Shown here piece by piece: positions 29,501 to 37,111 of a DNA stretch of 63,918 bases (its first letter is position 1; every line of letters begins with the position of its first letter). Source of the DNA: Trinickia soli (GTDB lineage: Bacteria; Pseudomonadota; Gammaproteobacteria; Burkholderiales; Burkholderiaceae). The stretch lies in the NCBI RefSeq assembly GCF_002879855.1, contig NZ_PNYB01000030.1:1-63918 (forward strand), read 5' to 3'. The notes below the pieces were generated by a model. That model did not search any database and had not been told where the DNA came from. It worked only from the letters and a program-made list of their open reading frames with translations. A program made the position numbers and the translations under genes.

Positions 29501-30152
29501 CCCGGCCGTCGCCGAAGATCTGCACTTCGAGGTGCCGTGCTCGCTCGATGTACTTTTCGAGGAACACGCCGGCGTCGCTGAAATTGTTCTGGCCCAGGCG
29601 CTTGACCACGTCGAAATGCGCGCGCAGTTCGTCGACGTTCCAGCACACCCGCATGCCAATGCCGCCGCCGCCTGCCGTGCTCTTGAGCATCACCGGATAG
29701 CCGATCGCTGCCGCTGCATCGAGCGCTGCCGGAAGATCGTCGAGCAGCCCCGTGCCTTCGAGCATCGGGACGCCTTCTTCCGCGGCGATTGCACGCGCTG
29801 TGTGCTTCAGCCCAAAAGCCCGCAGCTGTGCGGGCGTCGGTCCGATAAACGCAATGCCTGCCGCTTCACACGCCTCGCCGAAGCTTGCGTTCTCCGACAG
29901 GAACCCGTAGCCCGGATGGATCGCCTGAACGTTCTCCCGGCGAGCAATCTCGAGAATCTTTTCCGTATCGAGGTAGGTGGCCGATGCCGGGCCTTCGCCG
30001 AGCCCGTGCGCGATGGGTGCCTCGCTCACATGACGACTCGCGCGATCCGCTTCCGCATAGACGACGACACCGGTGACGTCGAGTTCGCGCAGCGTTCGAA
30101 GAATGCGGCACGCGATCGCGCCGCGATTGGCGATGAGGATTTTCTCGAACAT
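26553..30152 (-). CDS. Biotin-dependent guanidine carboxylase (urea carboxylase family)
   Basis: A 1199-residue multidomain enzyme. It comprises biotin carboxylase with ATP-grasp (about 1-450), a carboxyltransferase made of KipA-like (about 460-765) and KipI-like (about 780-1010) parts, and a biotinyl domain whose ESMKME lysine carries biotin near residue 1165. It is usually annotated as urea carboxylase. Enzymes in riboswitch-controlled operons with two DUF1989 proteins have been shown to prefer guanidine, producing carboxyguanidine. The upstream guanidine-I riboswitch therefore favours that function. Substrate choice cannot be settled from motifs I can read with confidence. Confidence 0.9.
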   Translation of the reverse strand: MFEKILIANRGAIACRILRTLRELDVTGVVVYAEADRASRHVSEAPIAHGLGEGPASATYLDTEKILEIARRENVQAIHPGYGFLSENASFGEACEAAGIAFIGPTPAQLRAFGLKHTARAIAAEEGVPMLEGTGLLDDLPAALDAAAAIGYPVMLKSTAGGGGIGMRVCWNVDELRAHFDVVKRLGQNNFSDAGVFLEKYIERARHLEVQIFGDGRGDAIALGVRDCSVQRRNQKVLEETPAPHLPDGMPAALCDAAVKLAKAVNYRSAGTVEFVYDSAAQRFYFLEVNTRLQVEHGVTEQVWGVDLVRWMIELAAGTLAPLQALAAALTPRGHAIQARLYAEDPGSDFKPSPGLLTDVAFPCADGRALRIDTWVEAGCEVPPYFDPMLAKVIAWSPTRDAARLALNEALQRTRIYGVATNRDYLTQILDDQPFASGEPWTRCLEGLMYRASTIEVVSGGTQTTVQDYPGRVGYWAVGIPPSGPMDDRALRLGNRLLGNAADAAALEITMSGPTLRFKTDAVVAVTGAHLSVLLDDVEQPLNTTFFVGAGSTLALGTIRGAGARSYLCVRGGFDVAVYLGSRSTFTLGQFGGHGGRALRAGDVLHLHPLQDDSTGAVLAHVPELETVRTLRVVYGPHGAPEYFSQRYIERFFDTEWEIHFNSSRTGVRLIGPKPEWAREDGGEAGLHPSNIHDNPYAVGAVDFTGDMPVILGPDGPSLGGFVCPVTIIEADLWQIGQLKAGDKVRFVPVQIDEAREAARHRMHEWQTLEFDAKPVFTKAAPLVSPIVLDTGSDRERLVARVSGDTHLLLEIGPPELDLVLRFRGHALMQSLEAMALPGVIDLTPGIRSLQIHYQPERLPLPRLLALVERAWQHVLLQKDLRAPSRIVHLPLSWDDPACRLAIDKYMTTVRRDAPWCPSNLEFIRRINDLDSIDAVKRIVFDASYLVMGLGDVYLGAPVATPLDPRHRLVTTKYNPARTWTAENSVGIGGAYLCVYGMEGPGGYQFVGRTLQMWNRYRQVADFAGRPYLLRFFDQIRFYEVPADELQRIRADFPLGRYPLKIEETELSLADYQTFLTREAVGIERFRARQQAAFQAERERWREAGTAEEEYDAPIAQDMELAPLKEGDVAVDSEIAGSLWQVRVGSGDTVEAGDVLLVIESMKMEISVCAPCAGTVGEIYVAPGSAVRAGQRVAVIERL

Positions 30153-30324
30153 GAATGGGGTCTTGATTCATGGGCGGGCCGTCCCGCCAGTGGGAATGCA
30201 TGCCGCGGTCGTCCGCGGCAGAGATCGGCATCAGCGATCTGCGTAGGTCATTGCTCGCGCGCGCCAGTAAGGCATCGTCCGGAGCGAACCGGCATGCGTC
30301 AGTCGAGCCGCGCGCGGATACGCT

Positions 30325-30966
30325 TCAGTTCCATATCAGCAGTTCCGCGGGTGTCGGGTTATAGGCATTGCACGGGTTGTTCAACTGCGGGCAGTTGGAG
30401 ATCAGTACGATCACGTCCATCTCCGCGCGCAATTCCACGTACTTGCCTGGCGCCGAGATGCCGTCCTCGAACGTCAGACCGCCTTCGGACGTCACCGGGA
30501 CGTTCATGAAGAAGTTGATGTTCGCGCCGATATCCTGCTTCGACAAACGTCCGTCGTGCGCACAGGCGCGCAAGTAATTATCGCGGCAGCTATGCATGTA
30601 ACGCTTTTCGAGTGCGTAACGCACGGTGTTGCTCTCCTGCGCGCAAGCGCCGCCGAGCGTGTCGTGACGGCCGCAGGTATCGGCGACGATCGTCAGCATC
30701 GGATTGCCGAGGTTCGAATACAGTATGGTGCCGGTCGTCAGGTAGAGGCTCTTCTGCCGACGCAGCGTGCGTTGGGGATCGAAGCGCTCACGCGGATCGG
30801 CGAGACTGTAGAAGAGCGTATCGACGGCCTGATTGCCTTCCAGATCGAGAATGCGGAGTGTCTGCCCGCCTTTCAGTTCGTGCAGCCACGGTTCACCGGC
30901 CGCGAGTGTCTCGCGAAAAATCGCGTGTTCGGGGCGTTTGTCGCTCACTGTAAGCGTCGTGGTCAT
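30325..30966 (-). CDS. DUF1989 protein, carboxyguanidine deiminase subunit (urea carboxylase-associated protein 2)
   Basis: A 213-residue DUF1989 protein with conserved Cys/His-bearing motifs [13 protein letters not shown] and [13 protein letters not shown]. With its paralogue immediately upstream it belongs to the pair shown in guanidine-degrading bacteria to form a heteromeric carboxyguanidine deiminase (CgdAB), producing allophanate and ammonia. Which of the two is CgdA or CgdB I cannot assign. A 172-base gap separates it from the carboxylase start; I see no gene in that gap. Confidence 0.88.
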   Translation of the reverse strand: MTTTLTVSDKRPEHAIFRETLAAGEPWLHELKGGQTLRILDLEGNQAVDTLFYSLADPRERFDPQRTLRRQKSLYLTTGTILYSNLGNPMLTIVADTCGRHDTLGGACAQESNTVRYALEKRYMHSCRDNYLRACAHDGRLSKQDIGANINFFMNVPVTSEGGLTFEDGISAPGKYVELRAEMDVIVLISNCPQLNNPCNAYNPTPAELLIWN

Positions 30967-30981
30967 GGTGTCGGGCTCCGC

Positions 30982-31686
30982 TCAAAGAAAGAAACGTTCG
31001 GTGTTGATGAAACCGCGCATGTTTTCCTCGCACGCGGTTCGGCAGAGCTCGGCGACATCGTGCTGCGCGCGGCTCAACGCAAGCTGGACCGGCTTGGGTG
31101 CGTATTGCGGATGCGGATCGAGCGGATGCTGGATCGCGGTGAGCACGACGAGCGTGTTCATTGGCGCGTACAGCTCGACGTAGTCGCCGGCCTTCGAATT
31201 GCCCGGCACGAAATTCAGGGCGCCCGCATCTGTGACGTCGACTCGGCTGAAGAGATTGAGCGTCATCAGCAGGTCCTGGATCCCCAGCCCCCATTTGCCC
31301 ATTTCGACGAGCAGATTGTCGGTGCCGTTGCGATAGAACGCGTTGCGCAGTTCCTGGTAGCGGCCTGACCCGTAGCGTTCTTGCACTTCCTCGGCGTTCG
31401 ATACACCGCCGATGCTGTCGTGCCAGCCGCAGGTGTCCGCAACGATCGCGGCAAGCACGCGGCCCATATCGGAGTACAGGCAATGACCGGCCGTCAGTCG
31501 CGCCGTGTGCTGGCACTTCAACGTATCGGGCAGGTTGAGCCGCTCGCTCTTCTCTGTGGCATTGATCAACATCACGCTCACGTTCGCGCCGCCGCGCAGG
31601 TCGGTCACGCGCAACGACTGGCCGCGCTTGACGATCAGCGAGGTATGGCCGCCACCGGGGACGGTTTCTTCGAGTAGCAAATCCAT
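30982..31686 (-). CDS. DUF1989 protein, carboxyguanidine deiminase subunit (urea carboxylase-associated protein 1)
   Basis: A 234-residue DUF1989 protein with VADTCGWHDSIGG, paralogous to the next gene downstream (15 bases away). The start at 31686 (MDLLLEETVPGGGHTS) agrees with homology, and AGGAAG lies nine bases before it; the longer open frame overlaps the ATPase gene. It is the presumed partner subunit for hydrolysis of carboxyguanidine to allophanate. Confidence 0.88.
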   Translation of the reverse strand: MDLLLEETVPGGGHTSLIVKRGQSLRVTDLRGGANVSVMLINATEKSERLNLPDTLKCQHTARLTAGHCLYSDMGRVLAAIVADTCGWHDSIGGVSNAEEVQERYGSGRYQELRNAFYRNGTDNLLVEMGKWGLGIQDLLMTLNLFSRVDVTDAGALNFVPGNSKAGDYVELYAPMNTLVVLTAIQHPLDPHPQYAPKPVQLALSRAQHDVAELCRTACEENMRGFINTERFFL

Positions 31687-31702
31687 GTTGTTAAGCTTCC
31701 TG

Positions 31703-32494
31703 TCAGGCTGAAACCGCTTCGACACGAGATGAGCCGTCCACCACGGACTGCGCCAAATGGAGGGACGAAGCGCAGTCGCGGCTGTGGTCCAGCGGAATGT
31801 TGTAGGTGATGCGCGCGCCATAGGCGCCAGGTGCCTGAGGATCGACGCGGACCTTGTCGAATACCAGCACGCGGCTACCCAGCGTGAAGCCTTCCTTCAG
31901 GTCGTGCGTGACCATGAAAATGGTGAGCTTCGATTCGCGCCACAGGCTCAGCAGCAATTCGTGCATATCCTTGCGGATACCGGGATCGAGCGCGCCGAAC
32001 GGTTCATCGAGCAGTAAGATGCGCGGCTTCATCATCAGCGCTTGGGCAATCGCGAGGCGCTGTTGCATGCCGCCCGACAGTTGTTGCGGATACTTGTTCA
32101 ACGCCGCGCCCAGGCCGACATGCTCCAACATCGCTGCGGCCTCGTCGCGCGCCGCGCGCCGTCGCGCACCGAACAGTCGGCCCGTGAGCTTTGCGCGCGG
32201 CAATTCGAGTCCCAGCATCACGTTGGCCACTACCGTGAGATGGTCGAATACCGAATAGCGCTGAAATACCACGCCGCGATGCGCATCGGGCTCAGCGGGC
32301 AACGGTTGACCGTCCAGCAAAATCTTGCCGCGCGTCGCGCGTTCCTGGCCGAGCAACAGCCGCAGGAAGGTCGACTTGCCGCAGCCCGATGCGCCGACCA
32401 GCGAACAGAACTCGCCTTCTTCGATACGCAGGTTCAATCGTTCGAGCACGACCTGATCGCCGTATTCCTTCCAGACGTTGCGAACTTCGATCAT
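31703..32494 (-). CDS. Guanidine ABC transporter ATP-binding protein
   Basis: A 263-residue ABC ATPase of the nitrate/sulfonate/taurine (SsuB/TauB) group: Walker A GASGCGKST, signature LSGGMQQRLAIAQAL, Walker B ILLLDEP and the switch histidine in MVTHD. It starts inside the end of the permease gene (ATGA overlap of four bases). Riboswitch-linked SsuABC-like importers in such operons are thought to take up guanidine. Confidence 0.92.
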   Translation of the reverse strand: MIEVRNVWKEYGDQVVLERLNLRIEEGEFCSLVGASGCGKSTFLRLLLGQERATRGKILLDGQPLPAEPDAHRGVVFQRYSVFDHLTVVANVMLGLELPRAKLTGRLFGARRRAARDEAAAMLEHVGLGAALNKYPQQLSGGMQQRLAIAQALMMKPRILLLDEPFGALDPGIRKDMHELLLSLWRESKLTIFMVTHDLKEGFTLGSRVLVFDKVRVDPQAPGAYGARITYNIPLDHSRDCASSLHLAQSVVDGSSRVEAVSA

Positions 32495-33303
32495 CGTGCG
32501 CCTCCGAACCAGGGGAACGACCACTGCGTCACGCGGCGCAGCAGTTCGTCGATGAGCCACGCGAGCAGGGTGATCCACGCCACGTAAGGCAGGATCACGT
32601 CCATGGCGAGGTAGCGGCGCACCAGAAAAATGCGGTAGCCGAGGCCATCCGTCGAAGCGATCGCTTCCGCGGCGATCAGAAAAAGCCATGCCGCACCCAG
32701 CGACAGACGCATGGCCACCAGAAGACGCGGCAGTAATTGCGGCAGCACGAGACGCAGAATCAACGTCCAGCTGTTGGCGCCGAGCGTCTGCGCCTTGACC
32801 CACAATTCGACGGGGATTTCACGAGATCGCGCATGCAGGTCACGGATGATCATCGGGGTAATGCCAACCACGATCAGCACTACCTTCGACAATTCGTCGA
32901 GCCCGAAGACGATGAATAAAATGGGCAGCACCGCGAGTGGCGGGATCATCGAAATCACCGTGATGAACGGTGAAAACGTCGCACTCACCAGCGGAAACGA
33001 GCCGGTGGCGATGGCCGCTGTCAGTGCAATTGCAGCGCTGACGACGAGGCCGATGCCGAGCCGCCGCAAGCTCGACACGGTATCCGCCCACAGCAAATAC
33101 TCCCCCGTACGCTTGTCCTCGGTGAAGGCGACCTCCTTGATGGCCTCGCTCATTTGCGTCGCGCCTGGCAGCAACTTGTCGTCGGGATTGAGCTTGAGGC
33201 GCATCGACGAGCCCGTGAAATACACCGCCACGAGCACGATGAAGGGCAGCAACAGCAGCATCAGGCCGCCGCTTCGGCTGGGATGTCGATTGATGAGTCG
33301 CAT
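32491..33303 (-). CDS. Guanidine ABC transporter permease
   Basis: A 270-residue permease of the SsuC/TauC type with an N-terminal transmembrane segment (LMLLLLPFIVLVAVYF), a periplasmic loop and about five further helices. The ATPase-coupling loop (EAA-like) reads KAQTLGANSWTLILRLVLPQLLPRL. It partners the ATPase and binding protein on either side. Confidence 0.92.
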   Translation of the reverse strand: MRLINRHPSRSGGLMLLLLPFIVLVAVYFTGSSMRLKLNPDDKLLPGATQMSEAIKEVAFTEDKRTGEYLLWADTVSSLRRLGIGLVVSAAIALTAAIATGSFPLVSATFSPFITVISMIPPLAVLPILFIVFGLDELSKVVLIVVGITPMIIRDLHARSREIPVELWVKAQTLGANSWTLILRLVLPQLLPRLLVAMRLSLGAAWLFLIAAEAIASTDGLGYRIFLVRRYLAMDVILPYVAWITLLAWLIDELLRRVTQWSFPWFGGAR

Positions 33304-33338
33304 GGATGCTGCCTTGTCGAATACGTGAGGTGTTTGGC

Positions 33339-34409
33339 TTAGAGCTTTCCGGCGGCCGCCATTTCGACGTAGCTCGGATCGAAACGCAGCTTGACGTTGC
33401 TCTTATTGCCGATCACGACACCTTTGTCGAACGCCATGCCGACCACGTCCGCGCTTTTGGCATCCTGTCCCAGCAGACCGTGATCGAACGAGAAGTTAGC
33501 AACGCGCGTCATGATCTTCGGCATGTCGGGACTCGTCATGAAATCCAGTGCGGCTTTCGGCGTATAGAAAAGCGCGGTCGTCGACAGTTGACCCTTGAAG
33601 CCCGCGAGATCGGTGCCCGATGCCTTGGCCATTGCAGTGAGCGCGGTGGTGCCGGCAGCGTTGTTGGCATGCATCAGCGCGACCATCTCGAACCATGCGC
33701 CCGTCAGTGCTTTGCCGAGCGCGGGGTTCTCGTGCAGGGTCTTGGTGTTGACCACCATCATGTCCATGATTTCGCCGGGGATCTTGCTCGAGTCGAAGAC
33801 CTCGGTGACGGCGGGCTGCGCTTTCAGGTCAGCGAGCATCGGGTTCCATGTCACCGTGTTCTGGACGGCGGGCGTCGCGAATGCGCCGGAAATATCGGCA
33901 TCGGATGTATTCACGACTTTGAGGTCGCGCTCGCTCATATGCGCGCTCTCCAATGCGCGAGCCAGCAGGTAGTGCGACACGGAGAACTGCACGAGATTGA
34001 CCTGCTGGCCCTTCAGATCGGCAATCTGCTTACCCTTGCCCTTCATGAGCACGCCATCGTTGCCGTTCGAATAGTCGCTGACGATCAGGGCCGTCGAATC
34101 CACCCCGCCGGCGGCGGGAATGGTCAGCGCATCCATATTGGTCATCGCACAGCCATCGAACTTGCCGGCGGTGTACTGATTGATGGATTCGACGTAGTCG
34201 TTCAGTTGCACGACATCGACGTTGATGCCGTATTTTTTTGCCCACTTCGAGACGATACCCTGGGTCTTTGCCTGACCCCACGGCATCCAGCCGGCGTAGA
34301 TGGTCCAGCAAACCTTGAAGTCGGTACGGCCCGCGGCAAACGTGGATGGGGAGGCGAAGGCGGCGAGGGAGACGGTGGCGATGCCAAGAAAGCGAACGAG
34401 CTTGCGCAT
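33339..34409 (-). CDS. Guanidine ABC transporter periplasmic binding protein
   Basis: A 356-residue type II periplasmic binding protein of the SsuA/TauA family. A signal peptide is cleaved near STFAAG, followed by VCWTIYAGWMPWGQA. The ATG at 34409 is the first codon after the riboswitch with a GAGG site; the longer open frame would run through the riboswitch. First gene of the operon; ligand inferred from the riboswitch. Confidence 0.92.
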   Translation of the reverse strand: MRKLVRFLGIATVSLAAFASPSTFAAGRTDFKVCWTIYAGWMPWGQAKTQGIVSKWAKKYGINVDVVQLNDYVESINQYTAGKFDGCAMTNMDALTIPAAGGVDSTALIVSDYSNGNDGVLMKGKGKQIADLKGQQVNLVQFSVSHYLLARALESAHMSERDLKVVNTSDADISGAFATPAVQNTVTWNPMLADLKAQPAVTEVFDSSKIPGEIMDMMVVNTKTLHENPALGKALTGAWFEMVALMHANNAAGTTALTAMAKASGTDLAGFKGQLSTTALFYTPKAALDFMTSPDMPKIMTRVANFSFDHGLLGQDAKSADVVGMAFDKGVVIGNKSNVKLRFDPSYVEMAAAGKL

Positions 34410-34465
34410 GAGGTTGACCTCGGAGGGGACGGTTAGCAACGGCAGGGAGCAGCGCAGACATCGCG

Positions 34466-34566
34466 TTCTCTCCCGGGCTTTTGTCCCGCCGTGTAACCTC
34501 GCCAGAGGTCGACAGCTCTCGGACCAGCACCTGCGTGAAGCAGGCCGGAACCCTAGCCGTCCATTT
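34466..34566 (-). promoter_or_regulatory. Guanidine-I riboswitch (ykkC class)
   Basis: Read on the minus strand, the segment contains ACGGCTAGGGTTCCGG near its 5' end, GGTCCGAGAGCT in the middle and ACGGCGGGACAAAAGCCCGG near its 3' end. These are the conserved blocks of the guanidine-I aptamer in the right order and spacing. It ends about 56 bases before the binding-protein ATG. Guanidine binding should switch the operon on. I saw no obvious intrinsic terminator, so control may act on translation. Confidence 0.93.
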
Positions 34567-34792
34567 CCAGATTGTGTGCGAACCGAATGCAGCGCCGGCT
34601 CCTTGCCAGCGGAGTAGAGCGAGAAGCGTGCCAACCGCGAATCGCCGCATTTGGCGGGCGTCGCGTCGGGTTCCCGCGCCGTTTCGGGGAGGGCACGCAC
34701 CTGCGCGTGCGGAACAGGCACCTTAACTGTGCGTGCGTTATCCGGGCTTGACGTACTTTTGGCCGCCTGGTGCGGACGGCGTGGGGATTTTG

Positions 34793-35113
34793 TCAGGTGC
34801 CCTTACTGGGCCCGGAATCTTCGGACGGCTGATGCACTTCATCGCCCCGACCAGGGAAAAACACGTTCAGAACGTCGCGGACGCCTTCAGCCAGCGTCGC
34901 TTCCGCGCTGATCGTTTGCGTTTCGCCGGACCCGGCCGGGTCGGCGCTCAAGCCGCGCCAATGAGTGAAGACGAGCAAAGGCTTTTCGGTCCATTCACCA
35001 TCGCCAAACTTCGCGAAGGCAGTGTCCCCGCTGACAAGTTGAACCTCGTACCATCCATCGCGCACCGGGGCGTAGTCGTCCAGCGGAAACCAGTCGGTTG
35101 GCTCAATTTCCAT
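34793..35113 (-). CDS. Hypothetical protein, 106 aa
   Basis: A small acidic protein (start MEIEPTDWFPLDDYAP) preceded by GAGGG at good spacing. The pattern WYEVQLVSGDTAFAKFGDG ... WRGLSADPA looks like a compact beta-rich domain followed by an acidic tail. I do not recognise a characterised family. Single gene between the guanidine riboswitch and the next hypothetical protein. Confidence 0.65.
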   Translation of the reverse strand: MEIEPTDWFPLDDYAPVRDGWYEVQLVSGDTAFAKFGDGEWTEKPLLVFTHWRGLSADPAGSGETQTISAEATLAEGVRDVLNVFFPGRGDEVHQPSEDSGPSKGT

Positions 35114-35426
35114 AAATCCCTCACTGATCTATCGCTGCCTGTCGGTGGAAGTGCCGTCGCGCATCGCGCCGTGCGGTCGGGCGGCGTGCCAAGCTGGCGC
35201 CAAGTGACCGGCCAATGCGCCTGAGCCAGTCGGCAGGGGCTGCGTCAGCGTTCTGCAGGCGATCGAGGCGCGCCTTTGGTGATTATAGAGCTTGCCAATC
35301 TTGGCGCCGCGTGTGGCGAGCGCCCGTTTTCGAAATTGATTGTGCCGGTAGCGGAATGCCGCCGTTGCGAGCCGGCAAACTCCTATTCTTGAAGTGTCCA
35401 TTTGGACAGGATCAAGGAGACTGACG

Positions 35427-35732
35427 ATGCGCATGCTTTTGAACATACGAATACCGCACGAGCCATTCAACGCTTTTGTGCGCGATGGTTCCGTCGGCGC
35501 GTTAATCGAGAGGATTCTCGAAGAGACGAAGCCGGAGGCCGCCTACTTTACCGAGCAGAACGGAACGCGGGGAGCAATCCTCGTGGTTGACCTTGAGGAG
35601 CCGTCGCACATTCCAAAATTTTCGGAGCCATGGTTTCTTACGTTCAATGCCGACTGTGAGTTTCGCGTGGTGATGCTAGCGGAGGACCTCAAGAAGAGCG
35701 GACTCGAAATGCTTGGCTCGAAGTGGAAATAG
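35427..35732 (+). CDS. Hypothetical protein, 101 aa (small alpha/beta protein)
   Basis: A 101-residue protein with AAGGAG before the ATG. The sequence LLNIRIPHEPFNAFVRDGS ... KPEAAYFTEQNGTRGAILVVDLEEPS ... WFLTFNADCEF suggests a ferredoxin-like alpha/beta fold similar to small dimeric GYD/stress-responsive proteins. Function unknown. The gene is alone. Confidence 0.75.
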   Translation: MRMLLNIRIPHEPFNAFVRDGSVGALIERILEETKPEAAYFTEQNGTRGAILVVDLEEPSHIPKFSEPWFLTFNADCEFRVVMLAEDLKKSGLEMLGSKWK

Positions 35733-36109
35733 CGAGCACGGCACGGCGTGTGACAGCGCGACCTCGGAGAACTGCCGCTCGCCGCCAGGAGGGGCGAGTG
35801 GCGCAGAAGGGGCCGAGTGCTGCCGATCCGCCGTCAGGCGGAGATCGGCCATAAAGCGCTATTCACCTGAACTCTCTCGCCGACGGTCGAATGTCGATTC
35901 CGCGCGGGCCGGCGGACCTTCGCGACCGAGAGATATCGAATAAGTCGTAAGCCGAAGCGGACTTTCGTCACCAAAGATGGCCACTTCGCGTTCAAGCGGC
36001 CTGTCTACCTCTGGCGACGAACGTTCGGCAGAACGTCCACTCGGCGATGGGCGGCCCATCACTTCGTCATCTGGGCCGGCCCTGATCGCTGGTTGCGTTG
36101 GCAGATCGA
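35733..36109. other. Intergenic region, nothing recognised
   Basis: About 375 bases. Open frames on both strands are short, Arg/Ser-rich GC shadows without ribosome sites. No tRNA or hairpin of note was seen. Confidence 0.5.
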
Positions 36110-36442
36110 CTATGCGAGGCGATCGGGGGCAAGTTGTAAAACCCGTGCGGGTGCCGCCCTGAAGCTCGGACTATGTGCATCGGCTGCAATCATGTGAGGC
36201 GTTACGTCGTGTGCCGCCAATGCTTCAGTTGATGCCCAGCGCTCGATCAAGACAAATCTGTTTTCGTCACCGACGACAGAATGGAGATCGTACTGGAGAC
36301 AGCCTTGTTCCGCACGCACAAGCGGCGCTAACTTTTCATACGCCGCGATTTGCTCGTGGCCTTTCCCTGGAATGGTTTGAATCGAGATAACAAGCATCAC
36401 CTCCCGTTCGCTATTTCGGCTGTGACAATCTACTTTGCTCAT
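36110..36442 (-). CDS. Antibiotic biosynthesis monooxygenase (ABM)-family protein
   Basis: A 110-residue (or 95-residue) dimeric alpha/beta-barrel protein with the ABM pattern AYEKLAPLVRAEQGCLQYDLH ... RFVLIERWAS. Such proteins include quinol monooxygenases and many of unknown role. The start at 36442 has GGAG five bases upstream; the internal ATG at 36397 has GGGAGG only two bases away, so the longer form is preferred. Directly upstream lie a terminator hairpin and a threonine-rich leader peptide gene, implying attenuation control linked to threonyl/isoleucyl-tRNA charging. Confidence 0.82.
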   Translation of the reverse strand: MSKVDCHSRNSEREVMLVISIQTIPGKGHEQIAAYEKLAPLVRAEQGCLQYDLHSVVGDENRFVLIERWASTEALAAHDVTPHMIAADAHSPSFRAAPARVLQLAPDRLA

Positions 36443-36494
36443 GACGACTCCGTGCTGGTGTGATGCCGACGAAAGACGATCAGCCGTAAACGCG

Positions 36495-36525
36495 AAAGGC
36501 CCCGTCTTTTGCCGGCGGGGCCCTT
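36495..36525 (-). terminator. Attenuator terminator hairpin
   Basis: On the minus strand AAGGGCCCCG pairs with CGGGGCCTTT (7 GC pairs, one G-U, two or three A-U) around a loop of about 11 bases, followed by TTTCGCGTTT. It lies between the leader peptide stop and the ABM gene. The T-run is interrupted, so it is a moderate terminator. A competing helix is possible between leader GGUGGG (codons 20-21) and CCCGCC at the stem base. Confidence 0.65.
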
Positions 36526-36546
36526 GAAGATATGCAGCGACGAAGA

Positions 36547-36633
36547 TTACCGCGTGCGCATCAAGGACGTCCCACCGTTGCCGATGGTCGTCGTTGTGAT
36601 GACAGTCACGAAGGGAATCAGATTGCGTTGCAT
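36547..36633 (-). CDS. Threonine-rich leader peptide (ThrL-like)
   Basis: A 28-codon frame. Its core reads VTVITTTTIGNGG, closely echoing the E. coli thr operon leader (TTTITITTGNGAG). It has four consecutive Thr codons (ACA ACG ACG ACC) flanked by Ile/Val codons. A hairpin terminator follows 22 bases after the TAA, then the ABM gene. The ribosome site is weak (AGCGTAATAAT before the ATG). The function as a sensor of charged tRNA-Thr (and perhaps Ile) is inferred from this layout. Confidence 0.7.
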   Translation of the reverse strand: MQRNLIPFVTVITTTTIGNGGTSLMRTR

Positions 36634-36650
36634 ATTATTACGCTAACTCA

Positions 36651-36665
36651 CTCGCCGGAGGCGAG
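36651..36665. promoter_or_regulatory. Perfect 15-bp inverted repeat upstream of leader peptide
   Basis: CTCGCC-GGA-GGCGAG lies 17 bases upstream of the leader ATG (minus strand), where a promoter or operator is expected. A TTGACT sits just beyond it. Function unknown; a repressor site is one possibility. Confidence 0.4.
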
Positions 36666-37111
36666 TCAAGTCCACTGCGACTTACACACATTTCTCCAAC
36701 GTTCTTCGAATGGCGGTTGCACAGACGCTGCCGCGCCAGATGTTTACCGGTATCCGCGAAAACATCACGCCGACGATCGCGGCGCTTGCAACGATCCTCA
36801 TCGTTTTCTCAACGTGCCTCTTGTTAGCGCTTGAATGGCTGCGGGGCAAGAGCGCGGCAAGGGCGGTGGCTTGACTCCGCGATCACCCTGCATCGTCGAC
36901 TAAAAATCCGGTCGTCATTCGAAAAGCAACCTATTCTGTATAGCGGACGGGCTTGGCCGATTGCCGACGCATCGCATCGTTCGAGTCCGGTGTCAGCCTG
37001 AAGCCGCACACCGCCAACCTTCGAGGAGGGGATAAGTCACAACGCGGGCGTGTACGTTCAAGAACCGGAGGTGGCGGAGTCGATTCGGGCCTTCTTGATT
37101 CGGAGCAGACA
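36666..37111. other. Intergenic region, nothing recognised
   Basis: About 445 bases between the leader peptide and the PfpI-family gene. No convincing gene or RNA was found. It should hold the promoters of the leader transcript (minus) and the PfpI gene (plus). Confidence 0.45.

Noticed and set aside
29262-30509. 415-codon open frame antisense to the carboxylase
   Set aside because: Shadow frame with low-complexity Arg/Ala composition.
24713-34409. Reading the operon as urea utilisation
   Set aside because: The guanidine-I aptamer and the paired DUF1989 genes fit guanidine degradation better; urea remains possible for the carboxylase alone.
33339-34721. Long form of the guanidine binding protein extending to 34721
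   Set aside because: It would translate through the riboswitch; the signal peptide and homology start at 34409.
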